Source: Orientallactaga sibirica (taxonomy: Eukaryota > Chordata > Mammalia > Rodentia > Dipodidae). Taken from it: 64,000 nucleotides of DNA. This document shows, piece by piece, positions 12,295 to 23,610 of the stretch. How positions within the stretch are numbered: position 1 is the first letter of the stretch; the number at the start of each line of letters is the position of its first letter. The stretch lies in the NCBI GenBank assembly GCA_036365145.1, contig JAEOAD010000024.1:10696501-10760500 (forward strand), written 5' to 3'. A program made the translations under genes and the position numbers. The notes beneath the pieces were generated by a model. That model made no database searches. It was not told the DNA's origin and saw nothing but the letters and a program-made list of their open reading frames with translations.

Positions 12295-12638
12295 TTGGAT
12301 TCCAGCCACTTCCTCACTTTTTTTTTCCCAGCTGCCATGAGGTAAATACCTCCTCCACCATGATAAACCATGCTAAACAGACACAAAGCACTAAGACCAA
12401 GAGACTCTAGGATTCAACTTTTGAGGGTGTAAGCCAAAAAAAAAAAAAAAAAAAAAAAGGAAAATCTTTATTCCTTACCAGTCCTTAGTCTCAAGTGCTG
12501 TGTGGCATTAATAGCTAACTAACATAGCTATTTCCTCAAAGTTTACCACATAGATATTATGTTGAAAACATTAAACATCTTCCTTCTAACTTTTTGACAT
12601 ATATGCAACTTCCAATTTCCTTTTTTTAAGATTTATTT

Positions 12639-12677
<39 letters not shown>

Positions 12678-12976
12678 GAGGCAGAAAAAGGGAGAGAGTG
12701 ATAGAGAGTCAGTGAGAATGGGCATGTCAGGGCCTCTAGCCACTGCAAAAAAACTCCAAACACATGTGCCACCATGTGCATCTGGCTTACATGGGACCTG
12801 GAGAATTGAACCTGGGTCCTTAGGCTTCATAGGCATGCACCCTAACTACTAAGCCATCTCTCCAGCCCGCAATTTCCAATTTCTAATTCTAATCAGGGCT
12901 ATAAGCAAAAATAAATTTTCCTCCCATGAGCTGCTTTTGGTCAGGTGTTTTTTCCCAGCAACATGAAGGTAATTAG
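12295..12976 (+). mobile_element. Second copy of the same rodent repeat, split by a B2 insertion
   Basis: Left part 12295-12530, including an A run at 12436-12458. The right part (12885-12976) again shows 'aataaattttcctcccatg' and 'cttttggtcaggtg'. A B2-like SINE lies between. The order suggests one or two old copies broken by later insertions. Confidence 0.5.
12621..12868 (-). mobile_element. B2-like SINE with target-site duplication
   Basis: Antisense element with a (TTTA)n tail. Flanking 16-mers GCAACTTCCAATTTCC (12605-12620) and GCAATTTCCAATTTCT (12869-12884) differ at two positions. Confidence 0.92.
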
Positions 12977-13059
12977 AAGTGGTAACTATGATTAGTTTCA
13001 TTGTTGTAAAATCACTTACTTTTATGATGCTATTGGATTATATATTTTCCAGGGTTTGC

Positions 13060-13412
13060 ATCATATTTTCTGAGTGTGTGTTCATTTGTGAGAAAGTGCA
13101 CACGTGTGTGCAGTTTTGTTTGCATGAATATGCATGTACAAATGGAAGTCAGAAGACAACCTCAGACGTGGTTCCTTTGAGACATCATACACCATTTTTT
13201 GAGAAAACATCTCTAATACTGCTGAAGCTTTCCAAATAAGTTATATCAGTGGCCTGTGAGCCTCAGGACTCTGCTTGTCTCTGCCTCCAGAACACTGGAA
13301 TGAAAAGGGGGTGCCATCTGCTTCTTTATTTGCTTGCTTGCTTTTATGTAGATTGTAGTGATCAAACTCAGGTCTTTATTCAAGAAAAGGCAAGACCTTT
13401 AACCAGAAAATA
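13060..13412 (-). mobile_element. B4-like/GT-rich rodent repeat
   Basis: Pattern 'gaagtcagaagacaacctca', 'gtctctgcctccagaacact', 'gatcaaactcaggtctttat' is shared with pieces at 29540 and 61960. Diverged. Confidence 0.55.
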
Positions 13413-13552
13413 GCTCATGAGTGTTCCGATATAATTTCATAATTAGAATGAAACTAATTTAACCTAGAAAAAATACTAAGATTATGAAAATGCAAAGCTA
13501 TTCCTATGATTACAGAATTTGGCTAATAAAAATTACTTTCAAAAAATATATC

Positions 13553-13747
13553 CAGGCTGGAGAGATGGCTTAGTAGTTAAGGCATGTGCCTGTGAAGCAT
13601 CAGGACCCTGGTTTAATTATCTATGCCCAGGTAAGCCAGATGTACATGGTGGCGCATATGTCTGGAGTTTGTTGGCAGTGGCTAGAAGGCCCTGGCATGC
13701 CCATTCTCACTCTCTCTCTAATAAATAAATAAACAAATAAAAATAAT
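13553..13747 (+). mobile_element. B2-like SINE
   Basis: Full-length: aggctggagagatggcttag through 'gtggctagaaggccctggca' to an AATAAATAAATAAAC tail. Confidence 0.93.
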
Positions 13748-13954
13748 ACCTACTATCGAAGAATTTTGAAACAAATACTCGCTATCAAATTTTATTTAAG
13801 AGTTTACAAAAATTACATTATAAGATAATCCAAGCATCTGAGAGCAAGCAATTATTATTTAGCCTTGAAAAATAAACATTTTAGTGACTATGTGATGATT
13901 CCTATATGATTTATAATAGATTACTTAGTGGTAATGTATCAAATTTCTTGATAA

Positions 13955-14162
13955 GGGGCTGGAGAGCTCACTCAGCAGTTAAAGCACTTGCTTGTAAAGC
14001 CAGATGGCCTAGGTTTAATTCCCCAGTACACAGTTAGAGCCAGATGCACAAAGTGGTACATGTATCTGGAGTTCATGTGTACTGGCAGGAGGCCCTGGTG
14101 AGCCAAACACAAATACTCTCTCTCTCCTTGCAAACAAATAAACAAAAATATACTTTTAAAAA
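13955..14162 (+). mobile_element. B2-like SINE
   Basis: ggggctggagagctcactca through 'gcaggaggccctggtgagcc', CT tract and A-rich tail. Confidence 0.92.
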
Positions 14163-14460
14163 AAATTGATAAAACTTATTGCATTGATTTAAAAACTATA
14201 CTCAATTTCATATACTGATTAGATGCTAACACATTTTTCTTATAGTTGTTGTCTTCCTAAAACTGAGTTTAATAGTATATGTCTTTACATATTATTCCAT
14301 TGTAAAATAAATATTAATAAATGCTACTATTATGTTCAATTGACTTTAACGGGTTCCAAATGACTACATTTTATTTTCTAATGTTTTTCATTAATATCAA
14401 TGAAATAAAACATAATCTGTAGTTTTCAGTTTTTCATTATACAATACTTGAGATAATCAC

Positions 14461-14787
14461 ATGAAAGACGGAAAAGTTCATGCTGGATCACAGTTTCAGG
14501 GGTTTCTGTCCATGTCCTATTGGCCTTGTTGCTTTCAGCATGTGGTGCCATATATGACATTGCAGGAACTCACTGGTGTATTCACCTCATGGAAGTGTGG
14601 GAAGCACAAAGAGTGGAGCAGATCCAGGATTTCTGTATCTTCTTCAAGAGCTTTGCCAGTGGTCAAACCTCATCACAGGGCATCATCTACTAAAGGTTGC
14701 ACTACCCAACTAAACCATCACCTGGTACATGACCATCCTTTCAACACATGGGTCTTTGTGGAACATTCACAACTGATCATACCTTAT
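14461..14787 (+). mobile_element. Diverged rodent interspersed repeat
   Basis: Weak resemblance to the 'gcttacagtttcaggggt' type repeats ('ggatcacagtttcagggg', 'acacatgggtctttgtgga'). It gives a 121-codon open frame with no protein-like features. Confidence 0.45.
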
Positions 14788-14872
14788 AGGGCTGGGCATG
14801 TAGCTCAGAGGTGGAGCACTGCCTAACACATATGAGGACCTTGATTTGATCCCAAGCATTAAAAACAAGCAA
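14788..14872 (+). mobile_element. ID-like SINE
   Basis: agggctgggcatgtagctca (A box), 'gaccttgatttgatccca' (B box) and an A-rich tail. Confidence 0.75.
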
Positions 14873-14904
14873 ACAGCATTGAAATACTTTTCAAATCACA
14901 ATGG

Positions 14905-15119
14905 AGGAGAGGGAGAGATGGCTTATGGCTAAGGCACTTGAGTAAAAAAGCCTAAGGACCCAGGTTTGATTCTCCAGAACCCATATAAGCCAGATGCACA
15001 TGGTAGCCCATGTGTCTAGAGTTTGTATGTAGTGGCAGGATAGGTCCTGGGGTGCCCATTCTCTGACTGTGTCTAATTCTTTCTCTCTTTCTCAACTAAA
15101 TAAATAAAATATTTTAAAA
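14905..15119 (+). mobile_element. B2-like SINE
   Basis: ggagagggagagatggctta through 'gaacccatataagccagatg' to AAATAAATAAAATATTTT. Confidence 0.9.
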
Positions 15120-15711
15120 GCACACTGCAAACATCCATGTTTTATATAATATCTTTGTCTTGACTAAGTATTCTTTAGTGTTAATCCAATCTGCCTGAAA
15201 GGTGATTACTTTCTGCCTCCTTGCATTGAAATGTATGCCACTGACATGAGCAACATGCTACCTCACCTTCCCAGCTAACCAATATCACTATTAATTCACA
15301 GAACTTTTACAGTCTCATGTGTTCTGATGTTTTTTAGACTAGCTGATCTTATTCTGTAATAAAATCATGGTTCTGATAACTGCTGAACTCACTGATGTCC
15401 TCTTTAGTAGCAGACAGACATTGGCAAGTTCATTGCTTTGCTACATTACATTTGATTAATAGTTTTTAAAATATATATAATAAAATAAATATATATCATA
15501 CATATCAATAAAATAATATTTATATAAATTATCATGATGAGAAGAAGAGGATAGATATTTTAAATAAAATATATAGATTTAATCAGGCATCCCTGGATTC
15601 AATGGCTATTTTCTACAGAGGAACATCACCTGTGTGCATAGACTTCCAAACCTGAATAGAACCTGGTATGTCTTCCACTAACATTGGTTTAAACCTTTTC
15701 TTCTCTACCTT
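15120..15711. other. Unannotated AT-rich intron
   Basis: Contains a very AT-rich stretch (15465-15590) but no recognised element. Confidence 0.45.
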
Positions 15712-16011
15712 CTTGTCGCAAACAGCTTCAGGTTTGCTGAAACGAACTTCCAGACCAGGCACAGTTATGGAGGAAAGGGCATTTATTGAAGCTTACAGAT
15801 CCAGAGGAAGTTCCATAATGGCAGAAGAAGCTAGACCTGCTTTCACGGGCCTCAGGCACTTTGCATATCTTTAGATTGGAACCTCAAATCCACCGCCACA
15901 CCTTAGGGCTGGACCCTAAGATCCACCTCGTCCAGCCAGGTGGCTGCAGATCTAAACAACAAACTAATAAAACACTGAATATATTGCACATCATCTATTC
16001 AAACTACCACA
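15712..16011 (+). mobile_element. Rodent interspersed repeat ('tttattgaagcttacag' variant)
   Basis: 'cagcttcaggtttgctgaaa', 'tttattgaagcttacagatc', 'gaagttccataatggcaga', ending 'attcaaactaccacac'. Close relatives at 30568 and 52915. Confidence 0.8.
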
Positions 16012-16165
16012 CTACTATTGGCCATTTCCCAACCCCCTCCCCAAAAATGACAGTCTTTCCATTCCTCAAAGGAGTCATGCTGCCCCTATTGACCATCTTC
16101 TCATTCACTGGATACACCTGCAGCTCTCTACAACCACATCTTTTGTCTAATCCCAATGTCTAATT

Positions 16166-16190
16166 GTCTTTTTTAATTAATACTTTATAT

Positions 16191-16262
<72 letters not shown>

Positions 16263-16399
16263 GTGTCAGGGCCTCCAGCCACTGCAAACAGACACATGTG
16301 CCCCCTTGTGCATCTGGCTAACATGGATCCTGGGGAATCAAACCTGGGTCCTTTGGCTTTGCAGGCAAACACCTTAACTGCTAAGCCATCCCTCCAGCC
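16166..16399 (-). mobile_element. B2-like SINE with perfect target-site duplication
   Basis: Antisense element with (TTTA)n then (GA)n. Flanking 14-mers CCCAATGTCTAATT at 16152-16165 and 16400-16413 are identical, so this is a fairly recent insertion. Confidence 0.96.
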
Positions 16400-16450
16400 C
16401 CCAATGTCTAATTCTTAATCGATTAGCTGAAAACCAAACCTAGAGCACAG

Positions 16451-16452
<2 letters not shown>

Positions 16453-16505
<53 letters not shown>

Positions 16506-16506
16506 C
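16453..16506. repeat. (TG)n(TA)n microsatellite
   Basis: About 17 TG units changing to TA units at 16488. Confidence 0.95.
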
Positions 16507-16685
16507 ATGAAATGCTAGAGTAGGTTTGGTACCCATGGATTGTGTTCACTGCAGTCTCAATTTTTTTTTCTTGGAGTATTAATAAACCTAATTTGCTTGC
16601 TGTTAGTTTTCCTGATAAAATCGGCACTTTTCTGACACATGAGTCCTATTCCTGACATTCATCAAACAGTTATTAATGCAGAAAC

Positions 16686-16686
<1 letters not shown>

Positions 16687-16725
<39 letters not shown>
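16687..16725. repeat. (CA)n microsatellite
   Basis: About 19 CA units. It lies 180 nt from the (TG)n at 16453 and is its complement. Confidence 0.96.
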
Positions 16726-16729
<4 letters not shown>

Positions 16730-17206
16730 TGCATTCTTTTCAATAAAGTTCTATGTGAGTGGAAGAATAAAGAACAGGAGAGGATGTTGCTCTGAGCTTT
16801 CATATCACCTGCAGAATACATTTCAGGGTTATTAACCAAAGCTAATCAACACATGAGATATCATCTTAATCCAGTATTAAGGAGCTAAAGAGGAACCTAT
16901 TTAAGTGGAAAGAGTTGTATGTACAACCATTTTAAAATAAATTTACTCATTTAAAAATTAAAAAAAAAATATTTAAATAATCCCAAATGACCAGAGGACA
17001 TGGTGTTTACATCTTCAAATTAGTTAGCAAAAGTATATTCTGAATTGCTGTGATATATATTTTCTAAAGTTTGCTTTTAAGTTACTTTCTACATGAATTT
17101 CTTTTTGCCCAACTACCTTTCAAGAAAATAGGACACAATTTTAAGATAAAATCTTAACAACTATTTACAGATAGACCAAGTTGATAAGATGTAGAAAGCT
17201 TTTTAA

Positions 17207-17476
17207 TTTTTTTTTTATTATTTTATTTGTTTTTTTTGGAGAAAGGCACAGAGAGAGACAGACAGAGAGGGAGAGGGAGCAGATAGAGATGGGCTCGCCA
17301 GCAGTCTGTCAGCTGCTGTGAACGAAATCCAGATGTGTTCGCCCCCTTGTGGCCATGTGCGGCATTGCGCCCTTGCGTCACTTTGCATCTGGCTAAACGT
17401 GGGACCTGGAGATTGGAACCAGTGTTCTTAGGTTTAGTAGGCAGGCGCCTTAACCGCTAAGCCATCTCTCCAGCCC
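17207..17476 (-). mobile_element. Long-form B2-like SINE with perfect target-site duplication
   Basis: Antisense. It has an extra segment ('gccatgtgcggcattgcgcc') absent from the common form. Flanking 16-mers GTAGAAAGCTTTTTAA at 17191-17206 and 17477-17492 are identical. It also keeps several CpGs, which suggests youth. Long forms also occur at 34905 and 35879. Confidence 0.96.
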
Positions 17477-17492
17477 GTAGAAAGCTTTTTAA

Positions 17493-18704
17493 GCAAGAGA
17501 AACATGATGCAAATCCTAGAACATACTTTCAAAATGAACTGCTTGATCTTAAATTCTGTATTACTAAGAATATATTCTTTGTAGTTTTACTTAGAAAAAA
17601 AATAAGATTCTCATGGATGTTTCTCTAAATCCATGGCCTGTATCTAACACTTAATTTTTGTATGGGTAAGGTATGTAAGAATTATTAAACATTCCTTCAT
17701 GTAACTTTTTTTCATCTAATTTATTGATGATTCAATCATTTTAAATTCCCTGTATTCTCATGTTTTCATCCTATAATTTACTAGATACATGTACCAATAA
17801 TCACATTAGTGTTATAGAAAAGAGAGTCACATTCCTTAAATAAATTCAGTGTTTAGAGAATTACTTCAATTCAAAAAAAGACTGTTTTCAGTACAGCAAT
17901 GCAAATCTTGACAAACAATTTAATATACTAGGTTCCACATCCCCATGTTATTCTATGTAATAGCAAATATTTAAAGTCAAAAAACCTCACCAATTATAAT
18001 GCCAGTGGTATTACTGAAACAATTTTAAATAGAACTAAACAAATATAAATTGTATAAAAGTGAATTCCTGCATGAATGCATTTGCAATTTGACAAGCAGT
18101 GACTGAGTCACATAAGATTTCAGAGACAATTTTGTCATCACCTTAATTATTCTTCAGAAATCAGTGAAATAAAATATGCTATTAACATCACCGTAGTTAT
18201 GGTTTCTGTAATTATATACATAATTGTGTTTTGCTAATATTAAGATATGACTTAATGTGTAATTCATTTTGCATGTTGCAGGAAAGCATTATTCTGTGCA
18301 AATTTGCAAATTGAATTGACTTTGTGTGGGCATTTTGTTCTGTATATCTTTAGCAACAAATGACAAGCATTTGACCATGAAATTATAGTTTTGTATAAAG
18401 CAACATTTATAAAAACTGAGATTTGGATGAATATACTTATTGAAAGTCTCTGAAAAGAAAAAATGAAGCTATCCCATTATTGCATCAATGTGTTTGTTCC
18501 TTTTCTAAAAGATGGAGAACTATTTCATGTGGTACAAGTTATTGTTACATTCACCTGGGCTACACTGTTCATGCATTTTAATACAATTTCTATTTTAATC
18601 TGAATTTTATCTAATAAATTGTTATGAATTTTATCACGTTGAAGTGCTTTTGAGATATGTTTAATAACTTTCTGTGGTTGGTGAAGTCATTATAAAAAAA
18701 ATAT
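17493..18704. other. Unannotated intron, repeat-free
   Basis: About 1.2 kb without recognised transposons, about 0.8 kb from the KLHL1 exon at 19542-19728. No exon frame seen. Confidence 0.5.
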
Positions 18705-18906
18705 TGGGGCTGGAGAGATGGCTTAGCAGTTAAGGCACATGCCTGTGAAGCCTAAGGACCCTGGTTCAATTCTCCAGGTCCCACATAAGCCAGATGCACA
18801 TGGTGCTGCAAACATCTGGAGTTCGTTTGTAGTGGCTAGAGGCCCTGGTGAGCCCATTCTCACTTTCTCTCTCTTTCTGTAATAAATAAATAAATAAAAT
18901 TAAAAT
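18705..18906 (+). mobile_element. B2-like SINE
   Basis: ggggctggagagatggctta through 'gtggctagaggccctggtga' to AATAAATAAATAAATAAAA. Confidence 0.94.
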
Positions 18907-19541
18907 CTCTCTCTATATATGTAGATGTTGCACAAAATCTTTAAAAACATATATTCAGTTTTTAAATAAATAATGACTTCCTTTGGAAAGACTAGGGACA
19001 CACAAATTCATGAATGATCATTTCCACTACCAATGCACTAATATCTCATCTGCTTTTCTGACTCCCATATGAGAGTCGCTACTCTTCCAAGGTACAGCCT
19101 TTTTGTAATTGTTTTATCAGTGAGTATGCACCTCACACATTGTATAACTTTTACATAACATTTAATAATGTATTCAAACTACTCAGCATATTATTTTGCC
19201 TGTTCTCTAAGCAAGTACTTCAAATTCTTTTCTCATTACATTTGAAATTGTTACTGTAAAGCACATAAATAAATACAGAATTTTAAGACACAAAAGAAGC
19301 AACTGAAGGAAATGGGAGGAGTGGGGGACTAGAGAGAGTAATGGGAGATGAATATGATCAAGACATGTTATATGTGTGAACAAAAGTTGCCAGTCAATAA
19401 ACATACAAATGAGATCAAATATTCAAATACAAACACAGGAAAGAGTTTGAATTTTACCTTTAACTTTAAAATCATGATGTTTAAAGGAAAGTATATGTTT
19501 ACTGGATTTCACACATCTCAGTCCTCAAATGGTGTCCATAC

Positions 19542-19728
19542 CTTTGCTATTGTCCATCCCTCCCACTGCATACAGAGTTCCAACAGTGGATTTTCTGGGC
19601 TTAGTTCTTGGGCTTTGCATCAAAGTTCTTCTTTCTGGCAGTAGATGATACTTCATTGCTTCTAAAATCAGCTTCTGACATTCCAGATCATTCTTAAACA
19701 GTGAATGATTTTCTAGGTCAGCCAAAAT
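19542..19728 (-). CDS. KLHL1: KLHL1 internal exon: end of BACK, linker and start of kelch blade 1
   Basis: This is the next KLHL1 exon downstream of the one at 59536-59748. It encodes 62 codons plus one base, from [20 protein letters not shown] through [20 protein letters not shown] and [20 protein letters not shown] to K. The last part, [10 protein letters not shown], is the first beta strand and glycine pair of the first kelch repeat. The acceptor is cattattcacAG before ATT at 19728, with a poor pyrimidine tract. The donor after AAAG at 19542 is GTATGG, which is valid but weaker than consensus. Entry phase 0 matches the preceding exon (…PPQ|ILADLE…), and the exon leaves in phase 1. The reading runs on into the intron as GMDTI before a stop; those residues are not part of the protein. 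The sequence is intact and highly conserved. The kelch propeller exons must lie to the left of the window. Confidence 0.95.
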
Positions 19729-20146
19729 CTGTGAATAATGCACAATCACTGTTACAAGTGCTTATTAAAGGGATGGACATAGTCAAATTGAGTTTAAAAT
19801 TAGAAGCTAAATTATCCCTCACATCTGGGGCACATGTTAAGCATATTTTACCAAGTATTTAGGAAGTTATAAAGAAAAGAAAGGTATTAAAGTATATCGG
19901 GTTCTTGTCCATATTTTTCCTTGGGAGTAAAATCTTTAAGTGTCATTTTGCCTTAGGTTATAGATAAGTATTTATACAATAAATTGATACATTTAAAAAT
20001 TTTGGTACATATACATAAAAATATAAATTTTATACATATAAATTTTGGTCACTTATATTAAAGTGAGATTACGTAATATTCCAAAATTAAGATTTATGAC
20101 ATATAAATGACTTTCTAACTAATTAATGTTAGCTTAAAAGTAATTC

Positions 20147-20329
20147 TAGGGCAGAGAGATGGCTTAGTGGTTAAGGTGTTTGCCTGCAAAGCCAAAGGAC
20201 CCAGGTTCAATTCCCCAGGACCCACGTTAGCCAGATGCACAAGGGAGCACACACATCTGGAGTTCGTTTGCAGTGGCTGAAGGCCCTGTCATGCCCATTC
20301 TCTCTCTCTCTTCCTCTTTCTCTGTCAAA

Positions 20330-20360
<31 letters not shown>

Positions 20361-20373
20361 ATATTTTAAAAAA
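20147..20373 (+). mobile_element. B2-like SINE
   Basis: Full-length with 11 or so AAAT units. Flanks 'aaaagtaattct' and 'aaaagtagttct' look like a target-site duplication. Confidence 0.93.
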
Positions 20374-20614
20374 AGTAGTTCTATGCTTTCTTGTCTTATC
20401 ACCATGTGAAATTAATGTTAGGAATATTTTAATATGTATATGATATGTTTAATTTTTCATTTTTAGTCTTTAGGACTTGTACTTTAGAGTTGTGTCTAGT
20501 GACTATAATAGTTTAAGATTATAAAATGCAAAGTATTTTTTAAATTTCAATAAACAGTACCTTCTATTAGTCTCCTAAATTCTTCTAGTGCTACATATGA
20601 AAAGGCTGCAGATT

Positions 20615-20838
20615 GGGGCTGGATAGAGGGCTCAGCAGTTATGGTTCTTGCCTGCAATGCCTCATAATTTAGGTTCAGTTCTCCAATACCCACCTAAAGC
20701 CAGATGAACAAAGTGGTTTATGTATCTGGAGTTCATTTGTAGTGGCTAGAGGACTTGGTGGACTCATTCATACATACACACACACTGACTCTCTCTTGCT
20801 AATTCTCTCTCTCTGTAAATAAATAAGACACTTTTTAA
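20615..20838 (+). mobile_element. B2-like SINE (diverged)
   Basis: ggggctggatagagggctca, 'ttcatttgtagtggctagag', CA/CT tract and AAATAAATAAG tail. Confidence 0.88.
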
Positions 20839-20851
20839 ATATTCATAAAAT

Positions 20852-21060
20852 GGGGCTGGAGAGTTGGCTTAGTGGTTAAGGCACTTGCCTGTGAAGCCTA
20901 AGGACCTAAGTTCAACTCCCCAGAACCATGTAAACCAGATGCTCATGGTGTGGCATGTGTCTGGAGTTCATTTGCAGTGGCTATAGGCCCTGGTGTACTC
21001 ATTCTCTCCTCTCTCTTTCTCTCTCTCGCCAATAAATAAATAAAAATGTTTTTAAAAATC
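20852..21060 (+). mobile_element. B2-like SINE
   Basis: ggggctggagagttggctta to AATAAATAAATAAAAATG. Next to the preceding B2; flanks 'ttcataaaatg' and 'atcataaaatg' suggest its own target-site duplication. Confidence 0.93.
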
Positions 21061-21655
21061 ATAAAATGTTTAAAAAAGAAAATTCTGTGTGTTGGTTTAC
21101 ATATAATATGTACTACTTAAGAAAACTTGAGGACACTGAAGTAAGATGAATATATTAATAACGATTCATGGATGAGTTCAATTTATATTTAGGAAAAACT
21201 TATTGTTAGTTGACATGTTTCTGAATTTTGGAACTATTTATCTGTAAACTAATAAGTAAGACATTTAAAATTGTATTTTAAATATCAGCCAAGTGCACAA
21301 TTCCTTAAAACAAAACAAAATACATGTAATTATGAGCTGGACAGTTTCTCTTATTGTTATTTTTTTCTGTTTTAAATGCTTCTTAGAAGAGAAGCTTTGC
21401 TAAAATATATGTAACCATCCACTGTACTACTTAATATGTATAATAGTACTTTAACATTAAAAACAACCATTCTAGTCATTATCATTAAACAATGTAAAAT
21501 GGATGGATTTATTTGACCATAACACTATAGTCTTATTAAGATTTATATAGCCTAATTCAATAGTACAGGTCACAAAATATTACATAAGATCTTATACTGC
21601 AGTCATTCTTCAGAAAATATCATAAAGAAACATCAATATTGCAGTGCCTAGCAAT
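21061..21655. other. Unannotated AT-rich intron
   Basis: Nothing recognised. Confidence 0.45.
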
Positions 21656-21835
21656 ACCTTCACAAGACCCTCATACTAGGAGAAAAAGATAATGACATCA
21701 AATTAAAAGGGAGACTAATGGAGAGAGGGAGGGGATATGATGGAGAATGGAGTTCTGAAGGGGAATGGGGGGAATGGAGGGAAATATCATGGTTTATTGT
21801 CTGTAAGTATAGAAGTTGTCAAAAAAAAGAGGAAT
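21656..21835 (+). mobile_element. L1 3' end
   Basis: Sense copy of the 3' end also seen at 4150-4270 ('gatggagaatggagttctga', 'gtaagtatagaagttgtca') with a short A-rich tail. Confidence 0.75.
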
Positions 21836-21836
21836 T

Positions 21837-21995
21837 AGGGCTGGGTAGATTGCTCAGTGGTTAAGGTGCTTGGTTTCAAAGAATAATGACCCAGTTTTGA
21901 TTGACCAGTGCCCACGTAAACAAGAAAACAAGATGCATAAAATGACACATGTGCCTAGAGTTTGTTTGCAATGGCTAGAGCCCCTGCAACACCAT
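21837..21995 (+). mobile_element. B2-like SINE, truncated
   Basis: agggctgggtagattgctca to 'gcaatggctagagcccctgc'; no CT tract or tail. Confidence 0.85.
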
Positions 21996-22439
21996 AGTAG
22001 CAGTAGAAAGAGAACTATTTTCTAAGCTCTTCTTTAGAGTAATATTGATGAAAATTTCATTTGAAAGGGAGGGTAACTAATAGAATTTACAGAAAGCATA
22101 GTAATCATATCTATACCTTTCATCTGTTCATGAGGATTCACAGAAGAGTGAAAGCTAATACTGAACAAACACTTAGAGAAAAATTTAAGCTTACTATAGA
22201 CCAGAGAAAGCTTTAAATTCTCTAAATTTGTATCCTTGGGCTATCGTATTTATAAAAGCATTTCCCATCTCACAACAAAGTGACAAAATTTCATTTGTTT
22301 CATATTATATTTCAAAGTTTTATTTTGCTATTGGGTCTTTTGCTGAAAAAGCAGCTCACAGAATTAGAATTTACAAAATAAAATTCATACTTATTAGAAG
22401 TGACAATTCTTTGAGAATACGTTTTGTACATCATTTTTT

Positions 22440-22604
22440 TTCTTTTTTTTTTTTTTTTTAGTTTCTCAAGGTAGGGTCTCACTCTAGCCCAGGCTGCCCT
22501 GGAATTCACTATGTAGTCTCACCCAGTGTGGCCTCAAACTCATGGGGATCCTCCTACCTCCACCTCCCAAGTGCTGGGATTAAAGGCGTGTGCCACCCTG
22601 GCTT
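22440..22604 (-). mobile_element. B1 SINE with target-site duplication
   Basis: T tract, then 'gtagggtctcactctagccc' to 'ggattaaaggcgtgtgccac'. Flanking ACATCATTTTTT occurs at 22428-22439 and 22608-22619. Confidence 0.92.
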
Positions 22605-23232
22605 TGAACATCATTTTTTATATGTTCTGTTTGATACAAATGAATATAGTGAATTATTATTATAGTTTATCACATTTTCTAAGCTTATTAAATATTTGAT
22701 TGCATTACATGATAAGTAGATCACCTACAAATAAATATTTTCATATTTATATGTAGTTAATAAAATACATAATAGGGAAACAGTAATGACATTTAATTTA
22801 AATTACCGTGAGTCTGATTATTAGTCATGGTCAGGTGCTGGTAAGAGGAGAGTTCAGTGAAGACAGAATTTTGAAACAGCACAATAAATAATGTGTTCAT
22901 GGTTGGAGGTATATCATGCCACAAATGAAAACAGAGGCATCCTCATTGACAGTGTGATATATGTATGCATGCCCCCTTTCAGGCATTTTGAGTTTTCTAA
23001 AACTTGGAAAAAGGAGCCAGACTATGATTCTGAAACTTGGCAGTACTCTTTCACCAGTTCATATATTACTTCCAGGGACTATACCAGTGTCTGCCATGAT
23101 TGGAACAGCGTAGATTCTCACTGATAGTTATATATCTAGCAGTCTTTTGAAAGTCACCCCATACCCTTAAGCAGAGTGATACTCGTTCAACTGGACTTCT
23201 GTTTGTTTGTGGAAGACATTCTCATAGTATAA
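22605..23232. other. Unannotated intron
   Basis: A 77-codon frame at 22891-23124 reads plausibly but has no recognised domain or splice context. Confidence 0.4.
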
Positions 23233-23244
23233 TCTATCTATCTA

Positions 23245-23290
<46 letters not shown>
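23233..23290. repeat. (ATCT)n(TA)n microsatellite
   Basis: Four ATCT units followed by about 20 TA units. Confidence 0.95.
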
Positions 23291-23297
<7 letters not shown>

Positions 23298-23304
23298 TTC
23301 TCTA

Positions 23305-23610
23305 TTGCAGTAATCTTGTTGGGATAACCATTTGACCAAAAGCAGCTAATTGGAGGAAGTTTTTTTTTTTTTTTTTTTTTTTTTAATTTTGGCTCATAAT
23401 TTCCAGGGTAAACTTCATGATGGCAGGGGTCAGCATGATATTAGCTGAGGCTGGACATCACCTCTGCAAATACAGGTGGAGACAGCAACAGAGGAGTGAG
23501 CCAAACTCTTTCAAGGGGAACCCCTAATCCCAACCTCAGCAGGGCTGGGAAACAAGCATTCAAAACACATGAGTTTATGGGGACCATCTAATTCAAACCA
23601 CCACACTAAG
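23305..23610 (+). mobile_element. Rodent interspersed repeat ('tttggctcataa' copy)
   Basis: 'attgcagtaatcttgttggg', an expanded T run at 23361-23384, 'cttcatgatggcaggggtca', ending 'caaaccaccacac'. Confidence 0.75.

Larger units (their letters stand above)
1..19541 (-). other. KLHL1: KLHL1 intron downstream of the kelch-1 exon (partial)
   Basis: Begins with donor GTATGG at 19541-19536 on the minus strand and runs out of the window on the left, so it is at least 19.5 kb. No further kelch-repeat exon was found in it. It contains SINEs, L1 fragments and microsatellites listed individually. Confidence 0.85.

Noticed and set aside
14461..14826. 121-codon plus-strand frame
   Set aside because: It overlaps a diverged rodent repeat and an ID-like SINE; no conserved domain visible.
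18705..18790. tRNA-like A and B box sequences in SINE heads
   Set aside because: The B2-like and ID-like elements carry pol III promoter boxes inherited from tRNA but have no tRNA cloverleaf or mature ends; they are SINEs, not tRNA genes.
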